Part shown: positions 32,912-42,128 of the stretch, one piece after another
Layout: every line of letters starts with the position of its first letter
How positions within the stretch are numbered: the first letter of the stretch is position 1
DNA from: CAVZMO01 sp963776195
Lineage (GTDB): Bacteria > Nitrospirota > Thermodesulfovibrionia > Thermodesulfovibrionales > SM23-35
Direction: 5' to 3'
DNA: 64,000 nt
Assembly: GCA_963776195.1 (NCBI GenBank)
Contig: CAVZMO010000016.1
Span: 62,001-126,000 of the forward strand
The notes under the pieces: generated by a model
Seen by the model: only the letters and a program-made list of their open reading frames with translations
What the model was told of the DNA's origin: nothing
The model's database searches: none
Made by a program: the position numbers and the translations under genes

Positions 32912-34135
32912 ATGAAACAAGGTATTCGATGGTTTCTTGATCTCTATCATAATGGTCAGTTAGATCTGGACCCTTCATATCAACGAAGAAGCGTATGGAC
33001 CTTAACAGATAGAAAATTTTTCCTTGATACAATATTTCGGAATTATCCATCCCCGGCTATTTTCATACATAAAGAGCTGGACGAAACATTCGGAAAGATG
33101 AAATATCATATTGTTGACGGTAAACAGCGACTTGAGACCATTATTTTTTTTACCAGGAATGATATAGCAGTTGACAAAGAATACGGAGATGTGCGATTAA
33201 ATGGTAAAAAATGGAAAAGCATAGAAAATGATCCGGATTTAAAGGTGCATTTTTATAATTATGTATTGCCAATTGAGTTTATAGATACAGATAATAGCAT
33301 TGTTATTAATGAAGTATTTGATCGTCTCAATAGGACTTCAAGGAAACTTGAACGACAGGAATTGAGGCATGCCAAGTATGATGGATGGTTTATTAAGACT
33401 GCTGAAGCAGAGGCAGAACAGGATGAGTGGGAGCGATTAGGGGTTGTTACCAAGGCAAGAATGAGAAGAATGAAAGATGTTCAATGCATATCGGAGCTTT
33501 TAATTGTCTTACTGAAAAATCGTATAATTGTCTGCGATCAGGATATCCTGGATGATTTATACGCTGAGTATGATTCCCCGCGCGAAACGTTATTGAATTT
33601 TGATGAGGAAGATTTCAAGGGAAAATTAGCATTTACAAAAGACTATATTCTAAGGATGGAGGCCCACAATCGTGCTGTTACAAAATATGCAAAGGGACTT
33701 AGCAATTTTTATAGCTTGTGGACTTTTGTCGTTCTCAATCAAACTCATTTGGAACTTCCGGAAATGACAGCTGAGAGATATTCTGACTTTATGGCAAGAG
33801 TGGCGACTTTATCAAAGGAAAAAGACGTAAATAACTTCTTGAGAGAACATGAGAACGACGCTTATTCGATAGCCTATAATTATTTAAGAACTTCTACCAG
33901 AGCAGGTGCGGATCAGCAACAAAGGGAGGCAAGAAACAAGATTCTTGAAAGAGTTTTGTTGGGCCGGGCTGATCGAGAAGCATTCATCGATAAAAATCGT
34001 GGAACCCATTCATCACCACAGAGCAGTTGGTCCTTAGTAAGGAATGACGGTGGTCAACATATTCTAAAACTTGCTATGGGGAAATCAAATAACACCGAAG
34101 AAAAAGAGCCACAAAGAGACGAAGAGAGTAATTGA
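32912..34135 (+). CDS. DUF262 (GmrSD-like) protein
   Basis: A 407-aa protein. The N-terminal domain is DUF262: LDLDPSYQRRSVWTLTDRKF, then the HIVDGKQRLETI motif (residues about 68-79), which is the DGQQR-type nucleotide-hydrolysing and nicking motif of GmrS, SspE and ParB-like folds. A middle helical part follows. No DUF1524 HNH domain is visible at the C-terminus, so it lacks the GmrD nuclease half. Such solo proteins are often defence-associated, but their activity is unknown. GGAGG lies seven bases before the ATG. Flanking genes are housekeeping. Confidence 0.7.
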   Translation: MKQGIRWFLDLYHNGQLDLDPSYQRRSVWTLTDRKFFLDTIFRNYPSPAIFIHKELDETFGKMKYHIVDGKQRLETIIFFTRNDIAVDKEYGDVRLNGKKWKSIENDPDLKVHFYNYVLPIEFIDTDNSIVINEVFDRLNRTSRKLERQELRHAKYDGWFIKTAEAEAEQDEWERLGVVTKARMRRMKDVQCISELLIVLLKNRIIVCDQDILDDLYAEYDSPRETLLNFDEEDFKGKLAFTKDYILRMEAHNRAVTKYAKGLSNFYSLWTFVVLNQTHLELPEMTAERYSDFMARVATLSKEKDVNNFLREHENDAYSIAYNYLRTSTRAGADQQQREARNKILERVLLGRADREAFIDKNRGTHSSPQSSWSLVRNDGGQHILKLAMGKSNNTEEKEPQRDEESN

Positions 34136-34255
34136 AGATGATGGGAATCTGAGGTCGTCCTCTCCTTCAGCCAAATCTGCTCGCCCTCACCCCTATTTAT
34201 GACCATAGAGAACCTCATAATACGAACCTATAGCAATCAGACACGGAGGCGGAGG

Positions 34256-35644
34256 ATGAACCGAAAGATGAGGCTGATCGCTTTTATTTTATTTCCTATT
34301 TTTTCTTTTATCTTTCCCTTATCACTTCCGGGGGCCGGGCTTGGGGAGCGAGTTTATGAAACGGTACTTGACAACGGCCTGAAAATAATTCTGCTTGAAA
34401 ATCATAAAGCTCCGGTAGTGACATTCCAGGTGTGGTATCGTGTAGGATCGCGCAATGAGGACTGGGGAAAGACCGGCCTTTCCCATATGCTTGAACATAT
34501 GATGTTCAAAGGCACAAAGGAAGTGGGGCCGGAGGAGTTCTCGCGTATCATCCAGGAAAACGGCGGAAATGACAATGCCTTTACTTCAAGTGATTATACC
34601 GCCTATTTTGAGGACCTCAGTTCTGAAAAAGTACAGGTCGCAATAGATCTGGAATCGGACAGGATGCAGAACCTGATCCTTCGGGAAGAGGATTTCGGAA
34701 CAGAACGGATGGTGGTGGTGGAAGAAAGGCGGCTCCGCACGGATGACGATCCGCAGGCTTATCTTGGGGAACAGCTGGAGGCCGCGGCGTTTCAGATTTC
34801 ACCATACCACTGGCCGATCATAGGCTGGATGGAGGACATCAAACGTTTCACCCTTGAAGATCTGAAAGCCTATCATGATATCTATTACAACCCCGTCAAC
34901 GCTTTCCTCGTTGTTGTCGGAGATTTCAAAAAAGATGAACTTCTGCAGAGCATAAAGAAATCCTTTGGTCGGATACCCAAAGGATTGCCCCCGGTACAGA
35001 AAAAAGACAAAGACCCGCCTCAACCTGGAGAGCGAAGAGTGTTAGTGAAAAAGGAAGCACAACTTCCATTTCTTTTAATAGGCTATCATATACCTAATTT
35101 GACCGACCCGGACAGCTACGTGCTTGAGGTGATTGCCGGGATCCTGTCCGGCGGGAAAAGCTCACGATTTTACAAGAGCCTCGTGCATGATAAACAGCTT
35201 GTGCTCGGCGCAGACGCGGACAACTCCCTTCTCTCCCGTGATCCCAACCTCTTCACCCTTTCCGCTGAACCACTCCCCGGCAAAGACGTGTCTGGAGTTG
35301 AAAAGGCATTGGATCAGGAAGTGGAGCGCCTTAAAACAGAACCCGTAGGGGAGCACGAGTTACAAAAGGCAAAGAATCAGATGGAAGCCGCTTTTGTCTA
35401 CGGTCAGGATTCTATTTTTTATCAGGCCATGCTTCTCGCAGAGCATGAGATCGACTTGAGTTGGAAGGCCATCGATAATTATATACCTTCCATCCGCAGA
35501 GTCACGGCGGCGGACATTATGAGGGTCGCAAAAAATTATCTCACCTCCGACAACAGGACGGTAGGAATCCTTATTCCATTGCCACCCAGGAAAGAGCAGA
35601 GCTTGCCTGCCGGCACTCCAACAAAAGACCGGATCATCAGATAA
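34256..35644 (+). CDS. M16 zinc peptidase, catalytic subunit
   Basis: A 462-aa exported peptidase of the pitrilysin/insulinase family. A signal peptide (LIAFILFPIFSFIFPL) precedes the M16 domain. The inverted zinc motif HxxEH is HMLEH in GLSHMLEHMMFKGT, and the third ligand Glu is in VVVEERR. Two M16 half-domains give a usual single-subunit length. Start ATG 34256 is preferred because GGAGGCGGAGG lies just before it. It forms a pair with the inactive partner downstream, ten bases away. Confidence 0.88.
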   Translation: MNRKMRLIAFILFPIFSFIFPLSLPGAGLGERVYETVLDNGLKIILLENHKAPVVTFQVWYRVGSRNEDWGKTGLSHMLEHMMFKGTKEVGPEEFSRIIQENGGNDNAFTSSDYTAYFEDLSSEKVQVAIDLESDRMQNLILREEDFGTERMVVVEERRLRTDDDPQAYLGEQLEAAAFQISPYHWPIIGWMEDIKRFTLEDLKAYHDIYYNPVNAFLVVVGDFKKDELLQSIKKSFGRIPKGLPPVQKKDKDPPQPGERRVLVKKEAQLPFLLIGYHIPNLTDPDSYVLEVIAGILSGGKSSRFYKSLVHDKQLVLGADADNSLLSRDPNLFTLSAEPLPGKDVSGVEKALDQEVERLKTEPVGEHELQKAKNQMEAAFVYGQDSIFYQAMLLAEHEIDLSWKAIDNYIPSIRRVTAADIMRVAKNYLTSDNRTVGILIPLPPRKEQSLPAGTPTKDRIIR

Positions 35645-35654
35645 AGGAGGCTTT

Positions 35655-37019
35655 ATGATTTTGAGGACCTTGAAGAATTCATTATTGCCATTCTTCATTT
35701 TTTCGGTGCTCCTCGCATGCTTACAGGAGAAAGATCTTCACGCTATGCCTCCTGTTCAAAAGGCGGTTCTTTCGAACCGCCTCGTCATTCTTCACAGCGA
35801 AGACCACTCTCTCCCTTTTGTCACACTTCAACTCCTTATTGACGGAGGTTCACGCAGGGACCCTGTCGGACAGGAGGGTTTGGCGCGCATTGCCGCTAAC
35901 GGACTTCTTCTGGGAACATCCAAACACACTGTTGACGCAATCAATCAAGAACTTGATTTCATGGGGGCTTCCCTCGGCGCTTCTTCCGGCAGGGATTACT
36001 CAACTCTAAGCCTGCGCTTTTTGAAGAAAGACCTGGACGGTGCTCTCAGTCTCTTTATGGAGGCGCTTACAGAGCCGACTTTTCCGGATGAGGAGATTAA
36101 ACGGGAAGTGGAAAAGACACTGGCCGCTATTCAATCCGAAGAAGATCAACCCGGAGAAGTAGCGGAGAAAGACTTTCAGAAGGCCCTGTTCCTTACGGGC
36201 ACTTACGGGCATCCGGCAATCGGCACGAAAGAATCCCTGCCAAGGATAACCCGCGATGCAATATCCCAGTTTTACAAGACATACTATCACCCCAATAACT
36301 ATATCCTTGTGGTGGTCGGCGACATATCCTCTGAAGAAGTGAAGACCAAACTGCTCCCCCGGTTTGAAAAGATGGAACCCGTCGAACTCCCCACAGAAGC
36401 TTTCAATTTTGTATTCGCGAATGGTCCGAAAACGATCAAGATTAACCGGGAGATCACCCAGGCCAATATCATCATCGGCAATGACGGTATCAGCCGAGGG
36501 AACCCCGACTTTTATGCGGTATCCGTAATGAATTATATTCTCGGCGGCGGCGGCTTTGCATCGCGTTTGCTGGAGGAGATCAGAAATAAAAGAGGACTCG
36601 CTTATTCGGTTACGAGTTTCTTTGATGCCGGCAAGTATCCCGGTTCCTTCCAGATCGTACTTCAGACAAAAAATTCATCAGCAGCTGAAGCAATCTCTCT
36701 TGCGCGTCGGCAAATGGAACTGATTCAGAAAGAACCTGTTTCGGACAAGGAGCTCGAAGGTGCAAAAAAATATCTGATCGGGAGTTTTCCCATGCGGCTT
36801 GACACCCAGGGCAAACTCGCCGATTTTCTCCTCCAGGTACTGTACTATGGTTTGGGCCTGGACTATCCTGAAAAATATCCTTCTCTGATAAAATCGGTGA
36901 GCAAGGATGATATACTCAGAGTTGCAAAAAAATACCTTCATCCGGAGAGCTGTATTGTCGTTATGGTCGCCAATCTTAAGGACGCAAGCTTGGACGGTCT
37001 CCCGAAAAGTCATGAATAG
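35655..37019 (+). CDS. M16 peptidase-like protein, non-catalytic partner
   Basis: A 454-aa M16-fold protein. The HxxEH position reads GLARIAANG, so zinc cannot be bound. It keeps the Arg/Tyr substrate-binding pair in the C-terminal half (NKRGLAYSVTS). The N-terminus has a signal with a lipobox-like LLAC, so it may be a lipoprotein. It should form the usual active/inactive M16 heterodimer with the upstream gene in the periplasm. AAAGGAGG lies before the ATG. Confidence 0.87.
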   Translation: MILRTLKNSLLPFFIFSVLLACLQEKDLHAMPPVQKAVLSNRLVILHSEDHSLPFVTLQLLIDGGSRRDPVGQEGLARIAANGLLLGTSKHTVDAINQELDFMGASLGASSGRDYSTLSLRFLKKDLDGALSLFMEALTEPTFPDEEIKREVEKTLAAIQSEEDQPGEVAEKDFQKALFLTGTYGHPAIGTKESLPRITRDAISQFYKTYYHPNNYILVVVGDISSEEVKTKLLPRFEKMEPVELPTEAFNFVFANGPKTIKINREITQANIIIGNDGISRGNPDFYAVSVMNYILGGGGFASRLLEEIRNKRGLAYSVTSFFDAGKYPGSFQIVLQTKNSSAAEAISLARRQMELIQKEPVSDKELEGAKKYLIGSFPMRLDTQGKLADFLLQVLYYGLGLDYPEKYPSLIKSVSKDDILRVAKKYLHPESCIVVMVANLKDASLDGLPKSHE

Positions 37020-37026
37020 CACATTC

Positions 37027-37102
37027 CTGTCATGCTGAATCTATATCAGAATCTGGTGGAAGCAATAGGTTATGAGACACTGAAACAAGTTCAGGGTGAC
37101 AG
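37027..37102. repeat. imperfect inverted repeat, REP/MITE-like
   Basis: CTGTCATGCTGAA (37027-37039) and TTCAGGGTGACAG (37090-37102) are inverted with two mismatches and enclose GAGACACTGAAACAAG, the usual inside of intergenic palindromic repeats in such genomes. It sits between the M16 pair and the pentose phosphate operon. Confidence 0.4.
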
Positions 37103-37284
37103 AAAAGACTTCTTACGAGTCCGTCAAACTTGCTTCAGTCTTACCGGCGTCCCTTTCTCTTTTCATTATAGAGCGATTACAAAAATCCGCTGGACATTTA
37201 GAATCTACAGGTTAAAATTTATTTATGGAATTCCTGATTTCACGACGGTCTGAAACTTTTTGCTATGATTGGAGTTGAATATTA

Positions 37285-37932
37285 ATGAAAATAGTGCCCG
37301 CAATACTGGCGGAAAATTTTGATGATTTTGTTAAGAGGTTGAAACAGGCGGAATCATTTACGGATTATGTCCAGGTCGATATTATGGATGGGACATTTGT
37401 GCCCTCTCTCAGTTTTTCTGCGGAGAGACTTAGCGGAGTAAAGACATCCCTCCTATTCGAGATACACCTGATGGTAAAGCACCCCTTTGCCTATATGAGT
37501 CAGATTTTCAATCCCCATCTTAAAAGGGTTATCTTCCATTTTGAATCCGATGTTAAACATATCGAGTTTATCGAGCAGATGAAGAAAAGGGGATTGGAGG
37601 TCGGCATGGCTATAAAGCCTGAAACAAAGATAAAGGAATTCAGAGGAATAGCGGGGGATGTTGATTCCCTGCTGTTCCTCACCGTTGACCCCTGCTGTTA
37701 TGGAAGTCCCTTCAAACCTCAAGTGATGGAAAAAATCCGGGAGGCAGGATACCTGTTTAAAGACAAGGTTTTGTCTGCGGACGGTGCGGTATCCCTCGAA
37801 AATCTAAAATTGTTCCTTGAAGCCGGACTTGATTATGTCTGTGTGGGAAGCAGGATTTTCCTTACGGAAAACCCGAAGCAAAATTATGAAATGTTTGTAA
37901 AGCAATTGGCTGAACTGGAGGTTTATGAATGA
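37285..37932 (+). CDS. rpe: ribulose-phosphate 3-epimerase
   Basis: A 215-aa TIM barrel that interconverts ribulose-5-P and xylulose-5-P. VQVDIMDGTFVPSLSF carries the metal-binding Asp and the first signature; EIHLMVKHP has the His ligand; VLSADGAVS bears the late Asp. The sequence is somewhat divergent from the usual Rpe in the C-terminal half. First gene of the rpe-rpiB-gnd-tkt-tal-zwf cluster, overlapping rpiB by four bases. Confidence 0.87.
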   Translation: MKIVPAILAENFDDFVKRLKQAESFTDYVQVDIMDGTFVPSLSFSAERLSGVKTSLLFEIHLMVKHPFAYMSQIFNPHLKRVIFHFESDVKHIEFIEQMKKRGLEVGMAIKPETKIKEFRGIAGDVDSLLFLTVDPCCYGSPFKPQVMEKIREAGYLFKDKVLSADGAVSLENLKLFLEAGLDYVCVGSRIFLTENPKQNYEMFVKQLAELEVYE

Positions 37933-38384
37933 TTGTAGCTATCGGCGCTGACCACGGCGGATTCCATCTAAAGAATAAGATTGTTGATTTTTTAAAAGAA
38001 CTCGGACAGGAAGTTCATGACATCGGCACTTATAGTGAAGACCCCGTAGATTATCCCGATTTTGCTCTCGCTGTATCCCAGGAGGTTCTTTTAAAAAAAA
38101 CGAACAGGGGAATTCTGATCTGCGGAAGCGGAGTAGGGGCATGTGTCGCTGCCAATAAATTTCCCGGTATAAGGTCTGCGATCTGCCACGATACCTTTTC
38201 TGCACACCAGGGTGTTGAGGACGACGATATCAATGTGCTCTGTCTCGGAGCGCGGGTTATTGGTCCTGAACTTGCGAAGGAAATTGTCAAGGTCTGGCTT
38301 TTCGCGTCATTTTCAGGCGCTGAAAGACATAAACGCAGATTGTCCAAGGTCGAAAAGATCGAGAAGGAGTTCTTGGGGAAGTGA
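37929..38384 (+). CDS. rpiB: ribose-5-phosphate isomerase B
   Basis: A 151-aa RpiB/LacAB isomerase that converts ribose-5-P to ribulose-5-P. MIVAIGADHGGFHLK holds the phosphate-contacting start, GILICGSGVGACVAANKF the catalytic Cys65-type residue (Cys in the ICGSG motif), and HDTFSAHQGVEDDDINVL the later active-site part. Overlaps rpe and gnd by four bases each. Confidence 0.93.
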   Translation: MIVAIGADHGGFHLKNKIVDFLKELGQEVHDIGTYSEDPVDYPDFALAVSQEVLLKKTNRGILICGSGVGACVAANKFPGIRSAICHDTFSAHQGVEDDDINVLCLGARVIGPELAKEIVKVWLFASFSGAERHKRRLSKVEKIEKEFLGK

Positions 38385-39292
38385 AACTCGGATATGTCGG
38401 TTTAGGAAAAATGGGATCCAATATGGTGGAGCGCCTTCTTGAAAAGGGGTACGCCGTTGTTGTTTTCGATAAGGATACAGATGCTGTGGCCAACATCTGC
38501 AAACGGGGGGCGCAAGCTGCTGCTTCCATACAATCTCTGGCGGCGGAATTGCCTGCTCCTCGTCTTGTATGGCTCATGATCCCTTATCAAGCGGTTGAAC
38601 CGGTGCTGCAAGAACTCCTCCCCTTTTTACAGGAAGGTGACACAGTGATCGACGGAGGAAATTCTCCCTATAAAGAATCGATAAGGAGAGCCGCTGAACT
38701 GGAGAAAAACGGGATACACTTTCTGGACGTAGGAGTAAGCGGTGGTCCCGGTGGGGCGAGGAACGGTGCCTGTCTCATGATAGGGGGTGAGAATGAACTC
38801 TTCGAAAAATGTGAGAACCTCTTCGGAGACCTGTCAGCCGATCGGGGCTACGGACACATGGGCGGATCAGGTTCAGGCCACTTTGTAAAAATGGTCCATA
38901 ACGGGATCGAGTACGGGATGATGCAGGCCATAGCAGAGGGTTTTGCGGTCATGAAGGCCTCACCCCTTCATTTAAATCTGGTAAGAGTAGCAGAACTGTA
39001 CAACCACAGGAGCGTTATCGAGTCACGCCTTGTGGGATGGCTTAAAGAGGCTTTCGAGGAGTATGGAGAGGATTTGAGCGAAATCTCCGGCTCAGTCTCT
39101 CAGAGCGGTGAAGGGCTCTGGACGATCGACGCGGCAAAGGAGTTGGGGATATCCGTTCCCATTATTGAGGGAGCTCTTAATTTCAGGATAGAGTCCCGGA
39201 AGAGACCGAGTTATATGGGACAGATCGTGTCCGCGTTAAGAAATCAATTCGGGGGGCATGAAGTGTTCAAAAAAGGAAGAGGTGAGAAATAA
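38381..39292 (+). CDS. gnd: 6-phosphogluconate dehydrogenase, decarboxylating (short GndA-type)
   Basis: A 303-aa enzyme, the short class (about 300 aa, against about 470 for the long class). GYVGLGKMGSNMVERLLEKG is the Rossmann loop. DVGVSGGPGGARNGACLMIG contains the signature, and SGHFVKMVHNGIEYGMMQA has the catalytic Lys and the His-Asn-Gly-Ile-Glu motif. GTG start, overlapping rpiB as GTGA. It produces ribulose-5-P for rpe and rpiB. Confidence 0.92.
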   Translation: MKLGYVGLGKMGSNMVERLLEKGYAVVVFDKDTDAVANICKRGAQAAASIQSLAAELPAPRLVWLMIPYQAVEPVLQELLPFLQEGDTVIDGGNSPYKESIRRAAELEKNGIHFLDVGVSGGPGGARNGACLMIGGENELFEKCENLFGDLSADRGYGHMGGSGSGHFVKMVHNGIEYGMMQAIAEGFAVMKASPLHLNLVRVAELYNHRSVIESRLVGWLKEAFEEYGEDLSEISGSVSQSGEGLWTIDAAKELGISVPIIEGALNFRIESRKRPSYMGQIVSALRNQFGGHEVFKKGRGEK

Positions 39293-41133
39293 TGGCCGGG
39301 AAAGAAAAAACAATAAACTTAGAAAAATTAGCAAAATTGATCCGTTATTATATTCTGGCATCTACGACAGAGGCAGGATCCGGTCACCCCACATCTTCTC
39401 TATCAGCCACCGATTTAATGGCAGCTCTTTTGTTCGGAGGACTTTTCCGGTTTGATCTGGAACATCCGGGGCATCCTAATAATGATCGCCTGATTTTTTC
39501 GAAGGGGCATGCTTCGCCTCTCTTTTATGCCTTATGGGCAGCAGCAGGAAAAGTGACCGAACAGGAACTGCTCACCATGAGAAGATTCGGTAGTCCCCTT
39601 GAGGGCCATCCCACAGTTTCATTCACGTATGCCGAAGCTGCTACAGGATCTTTGGGCCAGGGACTCTCCATTGGACTCGGTATGGCCCTGAACGCAAAGT
39701 ATCTTGATAAACTTCCTTACCGGGTGTTTGTGCTGTTGGGGGACAGCGAAATGGCGGAGGGGTCGCAGTGGGAGGCCATGCAACTGGCTGCGCATTACAG
39801 ATTAAACAACCTTGTCGGCATCGTCGATGTAAACCGCCTTGGCCAGCGAGGGGAAACAATGTATGGACATGATCTTAATGCATACAAGAAGAGGATATCA
39901 TCCTTTGGCTGGAAGACAGAGGTGATCGACGGGCACAATTTAGACGAAATCCTCTTAGCGTACAAGAAAGCCTTCAAGTCAAAGGACATGCCTGTGATGA
40001 TCATAGCAAAGACCGTTAAAGGAAAGGGCGTTTCATTCATTGAAGACAGGAATGGCTGGCACGGCAAAGCACTCAACAGAGAGCAGTATGAACAGGCGCT
40101 CAAGGAACTGGGAGAGGTCGATAAGACATTTAGGGGAGAGATATCCAAACCCGATGACCTGAGACCTGATAATCATACTTCTCAAAAAGCGAGTGATGTG
40201 GTCTATTCACCGGACAAAGAGGTTGCGACGAGAAGGGCTTATGGAAACGCACTGAAAAGGATTTATCCCGAATTCCCTGATATGGTGGTTCTGGATGCCG
40301 AGGTCAGCAATTCGACCTATTCCGAGATCCTTCAGGATGCATATCCCGAACGTTTTTTCGAAATGTATATCGCGGAACAAAACATGGTGGGAACTGCGCT
40401 CGGTCTTCAATGCAGGGGGAAAATACCTTTTGTATCTACCTTTGCCGCATTTTTTACTAGGGCATTTGATCAGATCAGGATGAGCCAGTATTCGGCCGCC
40501 AATATCAAATTTTCCGGCTCCCATGCGGGGGTATCGATCGGAGAAGACGGTCCTTCGCAGATGGGACTGGAAGACCTTGCAATGTTCAGGACAATCTTGG
40601 ACAGCGTCGTCTTATATCCGTCCGATGCTGTGTCGACAGAAAAACTCGTCGAAGAGGCTGCACGACACAGGGGCATCGTTTATCTCCGGACCACAAGGAA
40701 GGATACCCCGATAATCTATTTGAAAGCTGAAAGATTTCCCATCGGCGGGAGTAAGGTAGTGAGGAAGACCGATAATGACCATGTAACCGTTGTGGCCGCG
40801 GGCATTACTCTCCACGAGGCATTGGGGGCATGGGAAGTGATGAAAAACGAAGGAGTCTCTGTCCGCGTGGTCGACCTTTACAGCATCAAGCCTGTTGATA
40901 AAACGACACTGGAAGAAGCGGCACGGGAAACGAAAGCGATCATCACTGTCGAAGACCACTTTGCCGAAGGAGGCATTGGAGAAGCGGTAAAAGGTGTTTT
41001 TGACACCATTCCGGTACCGATTTATTCCCTGGCGGTGAGAAAGATGCCGAGAAGCGGAAAACCGGCAGAGCTGCTCGACTATGAAGGGATATCAAGGAAT
41101 GCCATCGTAAAAAAGATAAAGGAGATACTATGA
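39292..41133 (+). CDS. tkt: transketolase
   Basis: A 613-aa full-length transketolase that moves two-carbon units with thiamine diphosphate. TTEAGSGHPTSSLSATDLMA opens the ThDP domain, SKGHASPLFYALWA holds a catalytic His, and LLGDSEMAEGSQWEA with NRLGQ is the GDG-type ThDP motif. The middle pyrimidine domain has MYIAEQNMVG with the Glu. The length is on the short side of the family (archaeal-like pair fused). ATG overlaps the gnd stop. Confidence 0.93.
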   Translation: MAGKEKTINLEKLAKLIRYYILASTTEAGSGHPTSSLSATDLMAALLFGGLFRFDLEHPGHPNNDRLIFSKGHASPLFYALWAAAGKVTEQELLTMRRFGSPLEGHPTVSFTYAEAATGSLGQGLSIGLGMALNAKYLDKLPYRVFVLLGDSEMAEGSQWEAMQLAAHYRLNNLVGIVDVNRLGQRGETMYGHDLNAYKKRISSFGWKTEVIDGHNLDEILLAYKKAFKSKDMPVMIIAKTVKGKGVSFIEDRNGWHGKALNREQYEQALKELGEVDKTFRGEISKPDDLRPDNHTSQKASDVVYSPDKEVATRRAYGNALKRIYPEFPDMVVLDAEVSNSTYSEILQDAYPERFFEMYIAEQNMVGTALGLQCRGKIPFVSTFAAFFTRAFDQIRMSQYSAANIKFSGSHAGVSIGEDGPSQMGLEDLAMFRTILDSVVLYPSDAVSTEKLVEEAARHRGIVYLRTTRKDTPIIYLKAERFPIGGSKVVRKTDNDHVTVVAAGITLHEALGAWEVMKNEGVSVRVVDLYSIKPVDKTTLEEAARETKAIITVEDHFAEGGIGEAVKGVFDTIPVPIYSLAVRKMPRSGKPAELLDYEGISRNAIVKKIKEIL

Positions 41134-41993
41134 GGCCCAGGGACCTTAAAACAAGAATTTTTTTGGACGGAGGAGATCCCGGGGAGACAAAGGAGATTAT
41201 CAAAATCCTGGGCTTTCTCGACGGACAGACGACAAACCCTACGCTCATATCCAAGAACCCTCTGGCGAGACAGCGGCTGGAGCGGGGAGAAAGGTTTACC
41301 CGGGAAGAGATTCTCGATTTCTATGAGCATGTGATAAGAGATATTTCCTCTCTGATCCCGCAGGGCTCCATATCGATTGAGGTCTATGCAGACCTTTCCA
41401 CACATGCGGAAGAAATGCTCAGACAGGGGAAAGAGATGTTTTCCTGGATCCCCAATGCACATATCAAATTCCCCTCATCAAAGGAGGGTTTAAAGGCTGC
41501 GGAGCAGGCGGTCAAAACCGGGCTGCGAATAAATATGACGTTGTGCTTTACGCAAGGACAAGCAGCGGCAGTCCACGCCGCGACGAGAGGGGCAAAAAGA
41601 GGCGACGCCTTTGTTTCGCCCTTTATCGGCAGGCTCGACGATGGAGGAGAAAACGGGATGGATCTGATCGCCCATATTCTCAAGATGTATCAAAAAGGGG
41701 ATGGACATGTGGAAGTATTGACCGCCAGTGTGAGAAATCTTGATCATTTGTTGTATGCGATCAAGCTCGGTTCGGATATTATCACGGCACCTTTCAATAT
41801 CTTGAAAGAATGGGGCGAAAAAGGGCTTCCCATTCCGGGAGATGATTATATCTATGATCCGCACGGGTTAAAGGAGATTCCCTATAAGGATATCGATCTC
41901 AAAAAAAACTGGCAGGAGTACGATATCTCTCATGAGCTTACGGTCAAGGGTATGGAGAGATTCTCAGCAGACTGGAACGCATTGATAAAGTAA
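41130..41993 (+). CDS. tal: transaldolase
   Basis: A 287-aa TIM barrel, shorter than classical E. coli TalB and longer than the 220-aa TalC class. FLDGQTTNPTLISKNPLA is the N-terminal motif. The Schiff-base Lys lies in IPNAHIKFPSSKEG, and GLRINMTLCFTQGQAA follows. SPFIGRLDD completes the active site. It shares a four-base overlap with tkt, so the two carbon-shuffling enzymes are coupled. Confidence 0.88.
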   Translation: MRPRDLKTRIFLDGGDPGETKEIIKILGFLDGQTTNPTLISKNPLARQRLERGERFTREEILDFYEHVIRDISSLIPQGSISIEVYADLSTHAEEMLRQGKEMFSWIPNAHIKFPSSKEGLKAAEQAVKTGLRINMTLCFTQGQAAAVHAATRGAKRGDAFVSPFIGRLDDGGENGMDLIAHILKMYQKGDGHVEVLTASVRNLDHLLYAIKLGSDIITAPFNILKEWGEKGLPIPGDDYIYDPHGLKEIPYKDIDLKKNWQEYDISHELTVKGMERFSADWNALIK

Positions 41994-42128
41994 CCTTTTG
42001 TTCTTTCCCAAATTGACGGGAATAGCTAAGGGGGAATTGCTGAAATGTTTTTTAAAAATAAACTTCGGGGTCGAGCAATATTTATGCCCATGGCCTGATC
42101 TGCTAAAGGAAGAATTGGGGATCTAAAG

